A DNA stretch of 64,000 nucleotides from Bacteroidota bacterium. Its GTDB lineage: Bacteria; Bacteroidota; Bacteroidia; Bacteroidales; DTGW01. The notes beneath the pieces are model-generated. The model saw nothing but the letters and a program-made list of their open reading frames with translations, made no database searches and was not told where the DNA came from. A program made the position numbers and the translations under genes. The DNA lies in the NCBI GenBank assembly GCA_029572965.1, contig JAKPQD010000132.1, positions 62,001 through 126,000 of the forward strand, read 5' to 3'. Shown one piece after another: positions 27,088-36,491 of this stretch (the first letter of the stretch is position 1; the number at the start of each line of letters is the position of its first letter).

Positions 27088-28512
27088 ATGAATTCGTTTG
27101 AAATGGAAGAAAGTAATGACAAACAGCTTTTGCTGGCCCAAAAATTCAGCTCTTTTGTAAACAGCCACAAGAGCTTCTACTTTACTGAAGATGAATACGA
27201 AGACATCATTGAATACTTCAAACTTCACAACAACAAAGAACTTTATTACAAATCCATTATAGCGGCAAACAACCAATACCCTTACAATCAAGAATTTAAA
27301 TATTTCCAAATAGAATATTTTCTTGAAAATAAACAATATTCTGAAGCACAAGAATACCTGCAAAAAAGTCTCGGTTGTTTGTTTGATGAAAAAAACAAGA
27401 TCTATTACCAGGCTGCAATTTTCTATTGTACCGGGCACCAAGATAATGCAGAAGCACTGATAAAAAGCACAGGCATTGAAGGCATTGACGACTTTGGCGA
27501 ATTTTATACCGAGCTTGGTGAGCTGTTTATGGACATCAAACGATACGATTTGGCCATTAAGGCTTTTTCCAGCGCTTATCTCGAAAATCATGAATACGAA
27601 AGACTTTGCGACATTTTTGATGCCAGCTTTGAAGATATCGAAACATTCAAAGAAGCCAACAGCTTTGATTTTTTGACCGAAAAGCTCCCTTTTGATGCCA
27701 ACGTATGGTTAAAAAAATACGAATATTGTTTATCCATCTTTGATTACGAAAAAGCTTTAGAAGCTTTAGATTTTTCGTTAGCCCTCAGCCCGGACGAATA
27801 TCTCGAACTGAAAAAAGTAGCCCTGCTTGTTTACCTCGAAAGATACTCCGAAGCAATAAAACTTTTTGAGCAACTCAACCATGACATTCGAGATGAAGAT
27901 GAAACATTATACTGCGACGAGTTTTACGTTGTTTCTTTTGCCTATTTCAAGCTCAAACAATTTGAAAAAGCAGAGTATTATGCCATGGAAGACCTTCGTC
28001 TCAACAAGCTTGAAAGCAATGCTACCGCCATTCTCCTTTCTGACATTTATGTAAAAACAGGCAAAAGGGCAAAAGCAAAAAACATACTGTTTGATTTGCT
28101 AAAAAAAGAAGAAGAAAATATTGACATTCTTTTCAGGCTTTCTGAAATATATGAAATTGAAGGCAATATGAACAAAGCCATTGAGATGATGCTAAAGCTT
28201 TTAAAAAACGATTCATCAGATGTTAATAATTTTTTGAGACTGGCAAACCTTTATTTCCAGATAAACCTTCTTTCAAAAGCCATCAGAACACTTGAAGAAT
28301 CGAGCAATATTGAACCTACCAATGCTAATATTCATTATTCTCTGGCAGCTTATTATTTGCTTCAAAATAAAAAGGACTTATCTGTCAAGCATTTAAACTA
28401 TGCTTTAAACCTAAGCCCTTCTAAATTTCATACTTTGCTGGATATATTCCCTGAAGCGCTTCAAATAGAAGAAATCCGAACTTGTTTTCACAAAAACAAC
28501 CTTAGAATATGA
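27088..28512 (+). CDS. Tetratricopeptide-repeat protein
   Basis: This 474-residue protein has no signal peptide and consists of helical repeats throughout. Clear TPR units lie at about 125-165 (GELFMDIKRYDLAIKAFSSA), 215-290 and 345-460 (FRLSEIYEIEGNMNKAIEMM, LANLYFQINLLSKAIRTLEE, YSLAAYYLLQNKKDLSVKHL). It is probably a cytoplasmic scaffold. Its stop overlaps the start of the phosphosulfolactate synthase-like gene by four bases. The promoter position makes the Met at residue 6 (27103) a credible alternative start. Confidence 0.8.
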   Translation: MNSFEMEESNDKQLLLAQKFSSFVNSHKSFYFTEDEYEDIIEYFKLHNNKELYYKSIIAANNQYPYNQEFKYFQIEYFLENKQYSEAQEYLQKSLGCLFDEKNKIYYQAAIFYCTGHQDNAEALIKSTGIEGIDDFGEFYTELGELFMDIKRYDLAIKAFSSAYLENHEYERLCDIFDASFEDIETFKEANSFDFLTEKLPFDANVWLKKYEYCLSIFDYEKALEALDFSLALSPDEYLELKKVALLVYLERYSEAIKLFEQLNHDIRDEDETLYCDEFYVVSFAYFKLKQFEKAEYYAMEDLRLNKLESNATAILLSDIYVKTGKRAKAKNILFDLLKKEEENIDILFRLSEIYEIEGNMNKAIEMMLKLLKNDSSDVNNFLRLANLYFQINLLSKAIRTLEESSNIEPTNANIHYSLAAYYLLQNKKDLSVKHLNYALNLSPSKFHTLLDIFPEALQIEEIRTCFHKNNLRI

Positions 28513-29297
28513 ATTTTCCGTTAACTAATATCCCTTTAAGGGAAAGCAAGCCCCGCAACAACGGTATTACTATGATAATGGACAAAGGGCTTAGCTTAAG
28601 AGAAGCCGAAAACCTTATATCATCTTGTGGCAGTTATGTTGACCTGGTAAAATTTGGCTTTGGCACAGGCCTTATTACGATGAACCTTGAAGAAAAAATT
28701 AAGCTTTTCTCTGAAGCCAACATCAAACCATACTTTGGGGGTACTCTTTTTGAAATATTTCTTGTACGAGGGCTTTTTGATGATTTCAGAAAGTTCATTG
28801 ACAAATACAAAGTCGAAATGATTGAAATTTCTGATGGTTCTATCTCTTTACCACACGAAGAAAAGCTTAAATACATCAATATTCTTTCAAAACAAGCCAC
28901 AGTAGTTTCTGAAGTAGGTTCAAAGGTGGCCGGGGTTGTTATTTCGCCCGAAAAATGGGTTGAAATGATGAAACATGAACTTCAGGCCGGTTCGTGGAAA
29001 GTGATAGCCGAAGCCCGCGAAAGTGGGAATATAGGGATATACAACCCAGACGGCTCTGCTAATAAAGAACTCATCAATGACATTGTAAAACATGTCAACA
29101 CCGACAACATTATTTGGGAAGCCCCCAACAAACCTCAACAGGTATGGTTCATTAAGCTATTAGGGGCCAATGTAAACGTTGGGAATATTGCCCCCAATGA
29201 AGTTATCTCGCTCGAGACCTTACGTTTGGGTTTGCGCGGAGATACCTTTTTTCAGTATTTGCCTGAAAATGTTGTAAAAAAATACTTTGTAAAATAG
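28509..29297 (+). CDS. Phosphosulfolactate synthase-like protein (ComA family)
   Basis: This 262-residue TIM-barrel-type protein matches the ComA family; the archaeal enzyme adds sulfite to phosphoenolpyruvate in coenzyme M synthesis. Family features include GITMIMDKGLSLREAENLI, DLVKFGFGTGLI, PYFGGTLFEIFLVRG, IEISDGSISLPHEEK, WKVIAEARESGNIGIY and IIWEAPNKPQQVWFI. Bacteroidota do not make coenzyme M, so the product might serve sulfonate or sulfonolipid metabolism, but that is a guess. It overlaps the TPR gene and is followed by aroE after 7 bases. Confidence 0.82.
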   Translation: MNFPLTNIPLRESKPRNNGITMIMDKGLSLREAENLISSCGSYVDLVKFGFGTGLITMNLEEKIKLFSEANIKPYFGGTLFEIFLVRGLFDDFRKFIDKYKVEMIEISDGSISLPHEEKLKYINILSKQATVVSEVGSKVAGVVISPEKWVEMMKHELQAGSWKVIAEARESGNIGIYNPDGSANKELINDIVKHVNTDNIIWEAPNKPQQVWFIKLLGANVNVGNIAPNEVISLETLRLGLRGDTFFQYLPENVVKKYFVK

Positions 29298-29304
29298 CAT
29301 ATAC

Positions 29305-30060
29305 ATGAAGCAATTTGGTTTAATAGGATACCCGTTAGGACACTCCTTTTCAAAAGGTTACTTTGCCGAAAAATTTAAAAAAGAAAACATAACAGATTGT
29401 ATTTATGACAATTACCCTATTGAAAATATTGGGCTATTCAAAGACATAATTAATAAAAACACCAATATTGTTGGGCTTAACGTTACTATACCTTACAAAG
29501 AACAGGTGATACCATTTCTAAACGAGATAGATATTGAGGCTAAAGAAATAGGAGCTGTTAATACTGTTAAAGTGAAAAGAAATGGCAATACTGTCATTCT
29601 AAAAGGCTTCAATACTGATGTTTATGGATTTGAAACCAGTTTAAAACCTATGTTAGAAAAGCAACACCAAAAGGCGCTTATCTTAGGAACAGGCGGGGCA
29701 TCAAAAGCCATCAAGTTTATTTTGAGAAAACTTGGTATTTCTTATATTTCAGCTTCTATTGAAGAATTAAAAGAAAATGAAATCAGGTATTCTGACATTA
29801 CGCCAAAGTTAATATCTGAACATCTGCTTATTATCAATGCCACTCCGTTGGGGACATTTCCTAAAGTTGACACTTGCCCAGACATCCCATACAACGCAAT
29901 AACATCGCAGCACGTATTATTTGACTTAGTTTACAATCCGGATGTAACTCTTTTCCTAAAAAAAGGAAGGGACAATGGGGCTAAAACCAAGAATGGCTTA
30001 CAGATGTTGCACCTTCAGGCCGAAAGAGCCTGGCAGATATGGAATAGCCCGGAGTTTTAA
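29305..30060 (+). CDS. aroE: Shikimate dehydrogenase
   Basis: AroE reduces 3-dehydroshikimate to shikimate with NADPH. This 251-residue protein is a compact family member: the substrate-binding GYPLGHSFSKGYF (about 8-20), NVTIPYK with the catalytic Lys, GAVNTV, FNTDVYGF, the glycine-rich LGTGGASKAI and the C-terminal GLQMLHLQAERAWQIW. It is slightly shorter than the usual 270-280. No other shikimate gene is present; the neighbours are comA-like and radical SAM genes. Confidence 0.93.
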   Translation: MKQFGLIGYPLGHSFSKGYFAEKFKKENITDCIYDNYPIENIGLFKDIINKNTNIVGLNVTIPYKEQVIPFLNEIDIEAKEIGAVNTVKVKRNGNTVILKGFNTDVYGFETSLKPMLEKQHQKALILGTGGASKAIKFILRKLGISYISASIEELKENEIRYSDITPKLISEHLLIINATPLGTFPKVDTCPDIPYNAITSQHVLFDLVYNPDVTLFLKKGRDNGAKTKNGLQMLHLQAERAWQIWNSPEF

Positions 30061-30065
30061 AAGTT

Positions 30066-31010
30066 ATGCATCAATTTCCATGGCATCATCAGCGCAGGTT
30101 TAACTCTTATGCTGAGTATTTTAAAAGGCATTTTGGGCATAGGGTCCAGAAACTTACCATTGATGCCGGGTTTACCTGTCCTAACCGTGACGGGAGCATA
30201 GCTACCGGAGGGTGTACATACTGCAACAACGAAGCTTTTAACCCATCGTATTGTACTCCACACAAATCAATAACCCGTCAATTATCTGAGGGGATAGAGT
30301 TTCATCAGGTAAGATATCGCAATGCACAAAAGTATCTGGCCTATTTTCAGGCATTTTCCAACACTTATGCACCTTTAGAAATTTTAAAGCAGTATTATGA
30401 AGAAGCTCTGGCATTTCCGGACGTGATAGGCTTGGTAATAGGCACGCGCCCAGACTGTGTAGATGCTGAAAAGCTTGACTATATTGCCCGGCTTGCCCAA
30501 AGGTATTACATCATCATCGAATATGGCATTGAGTCTATCTATAATACTACCTTAAAAAAAATTAACCGTGGGCACAGCTTTGAACAAGCTGTTAAAGCAA
30601 TTGAAGAGACGAAGAAGCGGAATATCAAAACGGGGGCGCACTTTATCATTGGTCTCCCTGGTGAAACCGAGCAAATGCTTTTCGAGGCAATCCCGGTTAT
30701 ATCAAGCTTACCCTTAGATTCTATTAAATTTCACCAGTTGCAAATCTTTAAAGGTACAGTTATGGCTTCTGAATATGCAGCAAATCCAAAGGCTTTTAAT
30801 CTTTATAGCCTTGAACAATACCTCGAGCTTATTGTTAGGGTAGTTGAACATTTAAACCCTGCTATTGTCATTGAGCGTATTGCAGGCGAAGCGCCTCCAT
30901 GGCATCTGGCAAGCACTTCGTGGGGCCTGCTTCGTATAAACGACATTGTTAGGCTTTTTGAACAAAAGCTTGAAGAAAAAGATACCTGGCAAGGGAAGTT
31001 TTACCTATAA
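30066..31010 (+). CDS. Radical SAM protein, TIGR01212/YhcC type
   Basis: This 314-residue protein fits the YhcC-like radical SAM family. The N-terminal iron-sulfur segment reads GFTCPNRDGS..GGCTYCNN, so the cluster cysteines are in CPNRDG and CTYC (about residues 36-60). FNSYAEYFKRHFGHRVQKL before it, YGIESIYNTTLKKINRGH and HFIIGLPGETEQM are further family features. The molecular function is not established as far as I know. It follows aroE after 5 bases and ends exactly where the convergent batE ends. Confidence 0.88.
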   Translation: MHQFPWHHQRRFNSYAEYFKRHFGHRVQKLTIDAGFTCPNRDGSIATGGCTYCNNEAFNPSYCTPHKSITRQLSEGIEFHQVRYRNAQKYLAYFQAFSNTYAPLEILKQYYEEALAFPDVIGLVIGTRPDCVDAEKLDYIARLAQRYYIIIEYGIESIYNTTLKKINRGHSFEQAVKAIEETKKRNIKTGAHFIIGLPGETEQMLFEAIPVISSLPLDSIKFHQLQIFKGTVMASEYAANPKAFNLYSLEQYLELIVRVVEHLNPAIVIERIAGEAPPWHLASTSWGLLRINDIVRLFEQKLEEKDTWQGKFYL

Positions 31011-31772
31011 TCAAATTTTTTCCACATTGCTGGCAAGCATCCAACCGTTGTTACCATCGGCAATTTTAATCCTGAGCCATTCTCCCACCTGGTCAATAAT
31101 GATAACTTTAGTCCCCTCGTGTATAACAAAAAGCTCTGTACTTTCTTTATCAGGCGAGCTCCTAACGGTAACCGTTTCGCTCATTACAATAGCTTGTTGT
31201 TGTCCTTCAATAAGCCGTTTTGTATGCAAGCTATGACTAAATGCAATTCCCGAAAATAAAAACAGGATAATACCACATGTAAAAGCTGTTTTTTTTACAA
31301 AAAGGATATTGACAAATAAATATAACAATACACAAAACAATGATATACAAAATGTTACTATACTCCATATAGCCCAGGCATCTGTAGAGGCCAGCTCAGA
31401 AAAATTGCGCCACCAACGACTGACAAAAAACTCGGGCAAAGTGTTAATCTTGTCAACAGCCAAAGCCTGTGCCAACTGGAGATTAAAAGTAATATCCTCA
31501 TCAGAGGGTGACAATTTATGCGCCCTTTCATAATAAAGAATAGCATGGGCAATATCTTTTTTCTTATAAAAAACATTGCCCATGTTATAAAACAATTCAG
31601 AAGATTTATACCCCAGGCTGTCTATAGCTTTGTAAAAAATTAAAGCGGTATCATATTTACCTTTTTTATAAGCTTCGTTTCCTTTGTTAAAAAGCGCCTC
31701 ATTGCTTTCTGCAGCCATTGCAGCAATTTGTAAAATAAAAGCTAAAAGCAGGGTTAAAACATTATTCTTCAT
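31011..31772 (-). CDS. batE: BatE: TPR/SH3 membrane protein
   Basis: The 253-residue protein has a signal peptide, two TPR units (about 25-100; ALFNKGNEAYKKGKYDTALI, ELFYNMGNVFYKKKDIAHAI), two membrane helices (about 130-190) and a C-terminal bacterial SH3 domain (about 200-253; VTVRSSPDKESTELFVIHEG). This matches BatE, the last member of the Bacteroides aerotolerance operon. The exact role is unclear; the family is linked to envelope stress. Its stop directly abuts that of the convergent radical SAM gene. Confidence 0.87.
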   Translation of the reverse strand: MKNNVLTLLLAFILQIAAMAAESNEALFNKGNEAYKKGKYDTALIFYKAIDSLGYKSSELFYNMGNVFYKKKDIAHAILYYERAHKLSPSDEDITFNLQLAQALAVDKINTLPEFFVSRWWRNFSELASTDAWAIWSIVTFCISLFCVLLYLFVNILFVKKTAFTCGIILFLFSGIAFSHSLHTKRLIEGQQQAIVMSETVTVRSSPDKESTELFVIHEGTKVIIIDQVGEWLRIKIADGNNGWMLASNVEKI

Positions 31773-31804
31773 ATCTTGATTTATCTTTTTTTTAACTAAA
31801 GAAG

Positions 31805-33715
31805 TTACTTATAATGTTGTTCAACCTTTGTGATCACATCAACGGCATCATCAAATACCTGTTTCATTTCGGCCGAGCCGCCGGTAGGGGCATACCTGGC
31901 CATTTCGCAGCGGTCAACAACTGAAATAAACTTAACCACCACCTGTTCGTCAAGCTGTAAATTCTGAACATATTCAGTTACAGTATCCCGCGAAAGTTTA
32001 GCTACCGGAATTCCCAATTTGTCGCTTACATATCCCCACATGGCTTTTAGGACAAGTTCGTAAAACTGTTCACCGTTATTGTCATGTAGCGATGTTTTAG
32101 CTTCTTTCAATAGTTTTTGGGCCATTTTATTTGCTTTCTTATTACGAACAAGCCTTATGTTGGCATTTTCCTTAATCTTCTTACGCCCAATAATTACTGC
32201 AACAATAAAAAGAAGAAGAGGCAACAGATAACCCAATATAAACAAAGCTGAGCCAAAAATATACTCTCCCTTTTTCCTGAATGACGGGGTTTGCGTTTTA
32301 ATAAACTGTATATCTTTCCCTATAAACTTAATATCTTGTTTGTCGATTCCAGAAACAACCTCAACGGTATTGTCGTTAGCGCCTTTCTCAACCTTAATAT
32401 TAATATCTCCTGAAGAAAGGGTTTTGTATTGTTTCAGTTTAGTATCATAATAAGAGAAGCTAAACGAAGGAATGGTATATTCGCCTGCATGACGAGGGAT
32501 AATAAGGTATTCAAACGTTTTAGAACCTTTGACCCCGGCAGTAGTAACCTGCGAACTTACGGTAACCTTTGGGTCGTATGTTTCAAAGTCAGCAGGAAAC
32601 TTGATGTCGCAAGGTTCAATAAGCTTTATATTACCACTACCTGCTATTACTACTTTTAAATTGATAGCATCATTAGTTTTTACAGTATTTTTGTTAACAG
32701 TGGCACTAAAAGTATAGCTTCCGCCAATATTTTTGAAATCGGCAGGAGCTCCTGCAGGAAATGGGGAAACCGAAATTTTAACAGGGTTGCTTTTTACTTT
32801 TTTTCTAACTTCTCGAACCTGAGGGCCAAAAAAGTCGTCCCAAACACTGCGAGAACGGTTACGCATGACTATCTGCAATACAGCCTGAAGAGAAAATGGG
32901 TCTATCACTATTTCTCCATTTTTCTGAGGGAATAATACCATTTTTTGCAGTACCCCGGTATAATAAACCTGTCCATTTACCACTTCTTTTTCAAGTTTTG
33001 AAAGCTGGGGTGTTTCAATGTCTTGTCTGTAAAAACCTCCAAAAGATGGGTACTCTACATTTTCGATAGAGGATATACTATGCTTAGAGAAAAGTTTGAT
33101 TGTAGCTACAATATGGTCTCCACGCGAAATACTGTTTCTATCAACAATAATACGTACAAAAAAATCGTCACTTCCACTATCATCAACATCTGATAAAGAC
33201 TGTTGAGATTGTTGTGTTTGATTTTGTTGTTGATTGGAGGCATTTGATTGACGTGTAGTATTGTTTTTTCCGGCAACTTCGATTGTTATAGAATTTGACA
33301 TATACGATTTACCATCTACAGTAGCCTTTGCCGGATCGAAAGTATATGTACCCGGGTTGTTAGCGCTAAAATAGTAAGTATAGCTAAAAGTAGTACTTTG
33401 AGTAACCTTGCCATTAATGAATTGGACACTACTACTTGAGGAAGTGCTGGGCCCTCCAAGTAAATTTAAGCCTTTAAATTCAGGAGGCCTGAAACCACTT
33501 GGCTGGGCATTAAGCGTAAAAGTAATTTCAAATTGCTCACCCACTTCAACAACCCTGGGGGCAGAAGCTACAAATTGGATATTTTCGGCCATAATACTCA
33601 ATGACAAAATCAAAAGAAGTGCCAACAGGCTCATACGCTTCTTTATTAAACCATCGAATGCAATGGGAATTACCGATTTCATATTAACAGAAATATTTTT
33701 AAAAATATTTATCAT
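31805..33715 (-). CDS. batD: BatD: large membrane-anchored beta-domain protein
   Basis: This 636-residue protein is a BatD/oxygen-tolerance family member: signal-type N terminus, a series of beta-sandwich domains (about 45-470; SAPRVVEVGEQFEITFTLNA at the start), a Gln/Ser/Asn-rich linker at about 155-180, a membrane helix at about 495-515 and a cytoplasmic helical tail. The gene start may lie at 33715 or at later in-frame ATGs (33682, 33634), the last leaving a compact signal peptide MSLLALLLILSLSIMA. It lies between batC and batE. Confidence 0.88.
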   Translation of the reverse strand: MINIFKNISVNMKSVIPIAFDGLIKKRMSLLALLLILSLSIMAENIQFVASAPRVVEVGEQFEITFTLNAQPSGFRPPEFKGLNLLGGPSTSSSSSVQFINGKVTQSTTFSYTYYFSANNPGTYTFDPAKATVDGKSYMSNSITIEVAGKNNTTRQSNASNQQQNQTQQSQQSLSDVDDSGSDDFFVRIIVDRNSISRGDHIVATIKLFSKHSISSIENVEYPSFGGFYRQDIETPQLSKLEKEVVNGQVYYTGVLQKMVLFPQKNGEIVIDPFSLQAVLQIVMRNRSRSVWDDFFGPQVREVRKKVKSNPVKISVSPFPAGAPADFKNIGGSYTFSATVNKNTVKTNDAINLKVVIAGSGNIKLIEPCDIKFPADFETYDPKVTVSSQVTTAGVKGSKTFEYLIIPRHAGEYTIPSFSFSYYDTKLKQYKTLSSGDINIKVEKGANDNTVEVVSGIDKQDIKFIGKDIQFIKTQTPSFRKKGEYIFGSALFILGYLLPLLLFIVAVIIGRKKIKENANIRLVRNKKANKMAQKLLKEAKTSLHDNNGEQFYELVLKAMWGYVSDKLGIPVAKLSRDTVTEYVQNLQLDEQVVVKFISVVDRCEMARYAPTGGSAEMKQVFDDAVDVITKVEQHYK

Positions 33716-33727
33716 AGTATTGAGAGT

Positions 33728-34417
33728 TTACCAATCTTTTTCAGGGTTTGTCTTCTGACCTTTAGCTTTTTCTTTTTTTACTTTTTCCTGGGTGTTATTT
33801 TCGTCATCTTGTATAGCACGGAGAAGTTGCTGAGCCTGTTCTTTGCTCATTTGCCCCTGTTGCTGCTGAGGTTGTTGTTGCTGTTGTTCTTGTTTATTCT
33901 GATCCTGATTGTTATTTTGAGGTTGATTTTGTTGTCCCTGATTATTTTTATCTTGTTGGTTTTGTTGATTTTGCTTATTTTGAGGTTTATCTTTCAATAA
34001 TTTTTGGGCAACAGCCAGATTATACTTAGACTCCATGTCATTGGGGTTATTCCGAAGCGCTTTTTTATAAGCATCAATACTTTCCTGAAACTTTTGCATT
34101 TGCAGATATGTATTTCCTAAATTATGGTATGCTTTAGCAATATCTTTTTTATCAATTTTGGCATCAGCCGCATGAGTATAAGCATTAACAGCTTCGTCAA
34201 ATTTGTTTTGCCTGTATAAGGCATTCCCTAAGTTATAGGTGGCCGTTGGGATGTACGAACCTTGTTCTTCTAAAGCTTTACGAAAGTCAACTTCAGCTTC
34301 ATTAAATTTTTTGTTAGTATATTCTTTGTTGCCCTTCCGAACGAGCTTTTTATCATTCTGAGCGAGAGCATGTACTACCAAAAACAGCGATATGAATATA
34401 AAAATTAACTTCATCAT
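33728..34417 (-). CDS. batC: BatC: TPR protein with Gln-rich tail
   Basis: The protein (about 229 residues) has a signal peptide (MKLIFIFISLFLVVHALAQ), three TPR units (about 20-130; AKAYHNLGNTYLQMQKFQES) and a low-complexity Gln/Asn tail (about 150-195). I take the start at the ATG pair 34417/34414, preceded by AGGAG and one base after the batB stop; the open frame extends further upstream into batB but that overlap is unlikely. BatC-type proteins probably form a scaffold with BatA and BatB. Confidence 0.87.
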   Translation of the reverse strand: MMKLIFIFISLFLVVHALAQNDKKLVRKGNKEYTNKKFNEAEVDFRKALEEQGSYIPTATYNLGNALYRQNKFDEAVNAYTHAADAKIDKKDIAKAYHNLGNTYLQMQKFQESIDAYKKALRNNPNDMESKYNLAVAQKLLKDKPQNKQNQQNQQDKNNQGQQNQPQNNNQDQNKQEQQQQQPQQQQGQMSKEQAQQLLRAIQDDENNTQEKVKKEKAKGQKTNPEKDW

Positions 34418-34418
34418 G

Positions 34419-35462
34419 CTATCTCCTGATTTTTTTAACTTCAAATAACTTAAAATTAACGAGCATCTTACTTTTCTTTTCAATCAATAAGAATTCAATT
34501 ATCAAAAGAATAATTGCCATGGCGAAGAAATACTGAAATTGATCGTCATATTCAGAATATATTTGAGCATGGTATTCTTTTTTATTGAGTTTGTCAACCC
34601 TGTCAAAAAGCTTATTGATACCAGCCTGTGTATTGTTGCCACGGATATAATCCCCGCCTCCGGCAGCGGCAACTTGGGCCAAGGCCTCCTCATTCAGTTT
34701 GGAGATGATGGTATTTCCTTCTCTGTCTTTTTTAAAATTTAAAGAACTAGGGCCACCTTCGGGAATTGGGGCTCCTTCAGGCAATCCCATCCCAATGGTA
34801 TAAACAAGCATTCCTTTTTGGTTGGCAATTTTCGCTTCTTCAATGGCATCATCTTCATGGTTCTCACCATCTGAAATTACTAATATCACCTTTTGGAGCT
34901 CACTATTAGGCGAGAACGAATTCTCAGCCATGCGGATAGCTTTACCTATTGCAGTACCCTGCACATTGACCATTCCAGTATTAATATGGTTTAGGAACAT
35001 TTTGGCTGAAACGTAATCTGTAGTAATGGGGATTTGGGTATAAGCCTCACCTGCAAATACTATTAAACCAATCTTATCGTCAGTCAATCTGTCTGTAATT
35101 TTACTAATGACATTTTTTGCTTTCTCCAGTCGGCTTGGTTCAATATCTGCAGCATTCATACTGTTTGATACGTCCAAAGCTATCATTATTTCAATACCTT
35201 TACGTTTTACTTCCTGTAATTTGCTTCCAAACTGAGGCCTTGCAAGCCCCAAAATAACAAAAACCACAGCAGCTAAAAACAAATAAAACTTCCAAATTGG
35301 CTTAGTTTTGGAAAATTCAGGCATGAGCTGTTCTACAAGCTCACTTTCGCCAAAACGGGCAAGCGCTTTGCTCCGCTGGATACGTATCCAGTGAAAAACC
35401 CCAATCAATATGGGGATTAACAAAAGCACATAAAGCATATATGTATTTTCGAACCTAAACAT
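34419..35462 (-). CDS. batB: BatB: von Willebrand factor A membrane protein
   Basis: This 347-residue protein has two N-terminal membrane helices (about 8-25 and 58-76), a vWA domain with the metal-ion-dependent adhesion motif DVSNS (97-101), TxS-type residues in the centre, and a C-terminal membrane helix (about 310-332). The insert rich in GAPIPEGGPSS precedes the last third of the domain. It follows batA by 11 bases. BatA and BatB presumably form a membrane complex driven by the MoxR ATPase. Confidence 0.92.
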   Translation of the reverse strand: MFRFENTYMLYVLLLIPILIGVFHWIRIQRSKALARFGESELVEQLMPEFSKTKPIWKFYLFLAAVVFVILGLARPQFGSKLQEVKRKGIEIMIALDVSNSMNAADIEPSRLEKAKNVISKITDRLTDDKIGLIVFAGEAYTQIPITTDYVSAKMFLNHINTGMVNVQGTAIGKAIRMAENSFSPNSELQKVILVISDGENHEDDAIEEAKIANQKGMLVYTIGMGLPEGAPIPEGGPSSLNFKKDREGNTIISKLNEEALAQVAAAGGGDYIRGNNTQAGINKLFDRVDKLNKKEYHAQIYSEYDDQFQYFFAMAIILLIIEFLLIEKKSKMLVNFKLFEVKKIRR

Positions 35463-35473
35463 AATCCATCATT

Positions 35474-36466
35474 TTAAGGTATAACACGCAAAACTGTATG
35501 TTTCAGGGCAAACGAAGCTAACAGCAATAACAAAGCAGCAATGCCAAAAGGCATAAAAACATCATCACGTTTGTGATACTCTTTAACCTCAACACGGGTT
35601 TTCTCAAGTTTATCAATCTCTTTATAAATTTCACGAAGCTTTTGGTTGTTAGTTGCCCTAAAATACTTAGCCCCGGTCATTTGCGCAATTTGTTTGAGCA
35701 TGGGTTCATCAATATTGACCTCCATATCCTGATACTGAGTTCCAAAAGGGGTTTGCACAGGATAAGGGGCCATGCCAATTGTCCCAACGCCAATAGTATA
35801 AACGTGTATCCCGAAAGCTTTAGCTATTTCAGCAGCAGTTACAGGGGCAATAGACCCCTGGTTATTCACCCCGTCAGTAAGCAAGATGATTACTTTACCA
35901 GCTTTTTTGGCATCCTTCAAACGGTTCACGGCAGTTGCCAATCCTGAACCAATGGCCGTACCATCTTCAATCATGCCCATTTTTACATCATGAAAGAGGT
36001 TGATAAGTACAGAATGGTCAGTAGTTAAAGGGCATTGGGTAAAACTTTCTGCCGAGAACACTACTAATCCAATACGGTCATCTGGTCGTCCGCTGATAAA
36101 CTCAATTGCTACTTCCTTTGCAGCTTCCAGACGGTTTGGTTTAAAGTCAGCGGCAAGCATACTACCCGAAATATCGAGAGCCATCATAATGTCAATTCCT
36201 TCAGACGAAACGTTCTTCCATTGGTTGGTTGATTGAGGCCTTGCAATTGCAACAACAAGCAAAGCAAATGCTAACATATTGGCAGCAAAAACAACATGCC
36301 TAAGCTTTGCACGCATTGATTTTTTGACATTTGCCAATCCCTGAAGGTTTGAAAAGACCACAGAGGCAGACATCTTTTGAGCTTTTCGGACATACCAGAT
36401 TACAGCCGGGATAATCAGCAAAAGCAGAAAAAACATTTTAGGATTTGCAAAAACTATATTACCCAT
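35474..36466 (-). CDS. batA: BatA: von Willebrand factor A membrane protein
   Basis: This 330-residue protein has membrane helices at about 10-26 and 58-76, the vWA domain with DISGS at 98-102 and DGVNNQG, and a C-terminal helix at about 305-325. It is a paralogue of the adjacent BatB; the two differ in the metal motif (DISGS against DVSNS). In the family it is required with its partners for aerotolerance in Bacteroides fragilis and for envelope integrity elsewhere. Confidence 0.92.
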   Translation of the reverse strand: MGNIVFANPKMFFLLLLIIPAVIWYVRKAQKMSASVVFSNLQGLANVKKSMRAKLRHVVFAANMLAFALLVVAIARPQSTNQWKNVSSEGIDIMMALDISGSMLAADFKPNRLEAAKEVAIEFISGRPDDRIGLVVFSAESFTQCPLTTDHSVLINLFHDVKMGMIEDGTAIGSGLATAVNRLKDAKKAGKVIILLTDGVNNQGSIAPVTAAEIAKAFGIHVYTIGVGTIGMAPYPVQTPFGTQYQDMEVNIDEPMLKQIAQMTGAKYFRATNNQKLREIYKEIDKLEKTRVEVKEYHKRDDVFMPFGIAALLLLLASFALKHTVLRVIP

Positions 36467-36491
36467 AATTCAATGTCAATCAAATAAAACT

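Noticed and set aside
26977-27591. Leftward open frame of 204 codons opposite the TPR gene
   Set aside because: Phe/Val-rich shadow of an acidic, Lys/Glu-rich gene; no start context or family.
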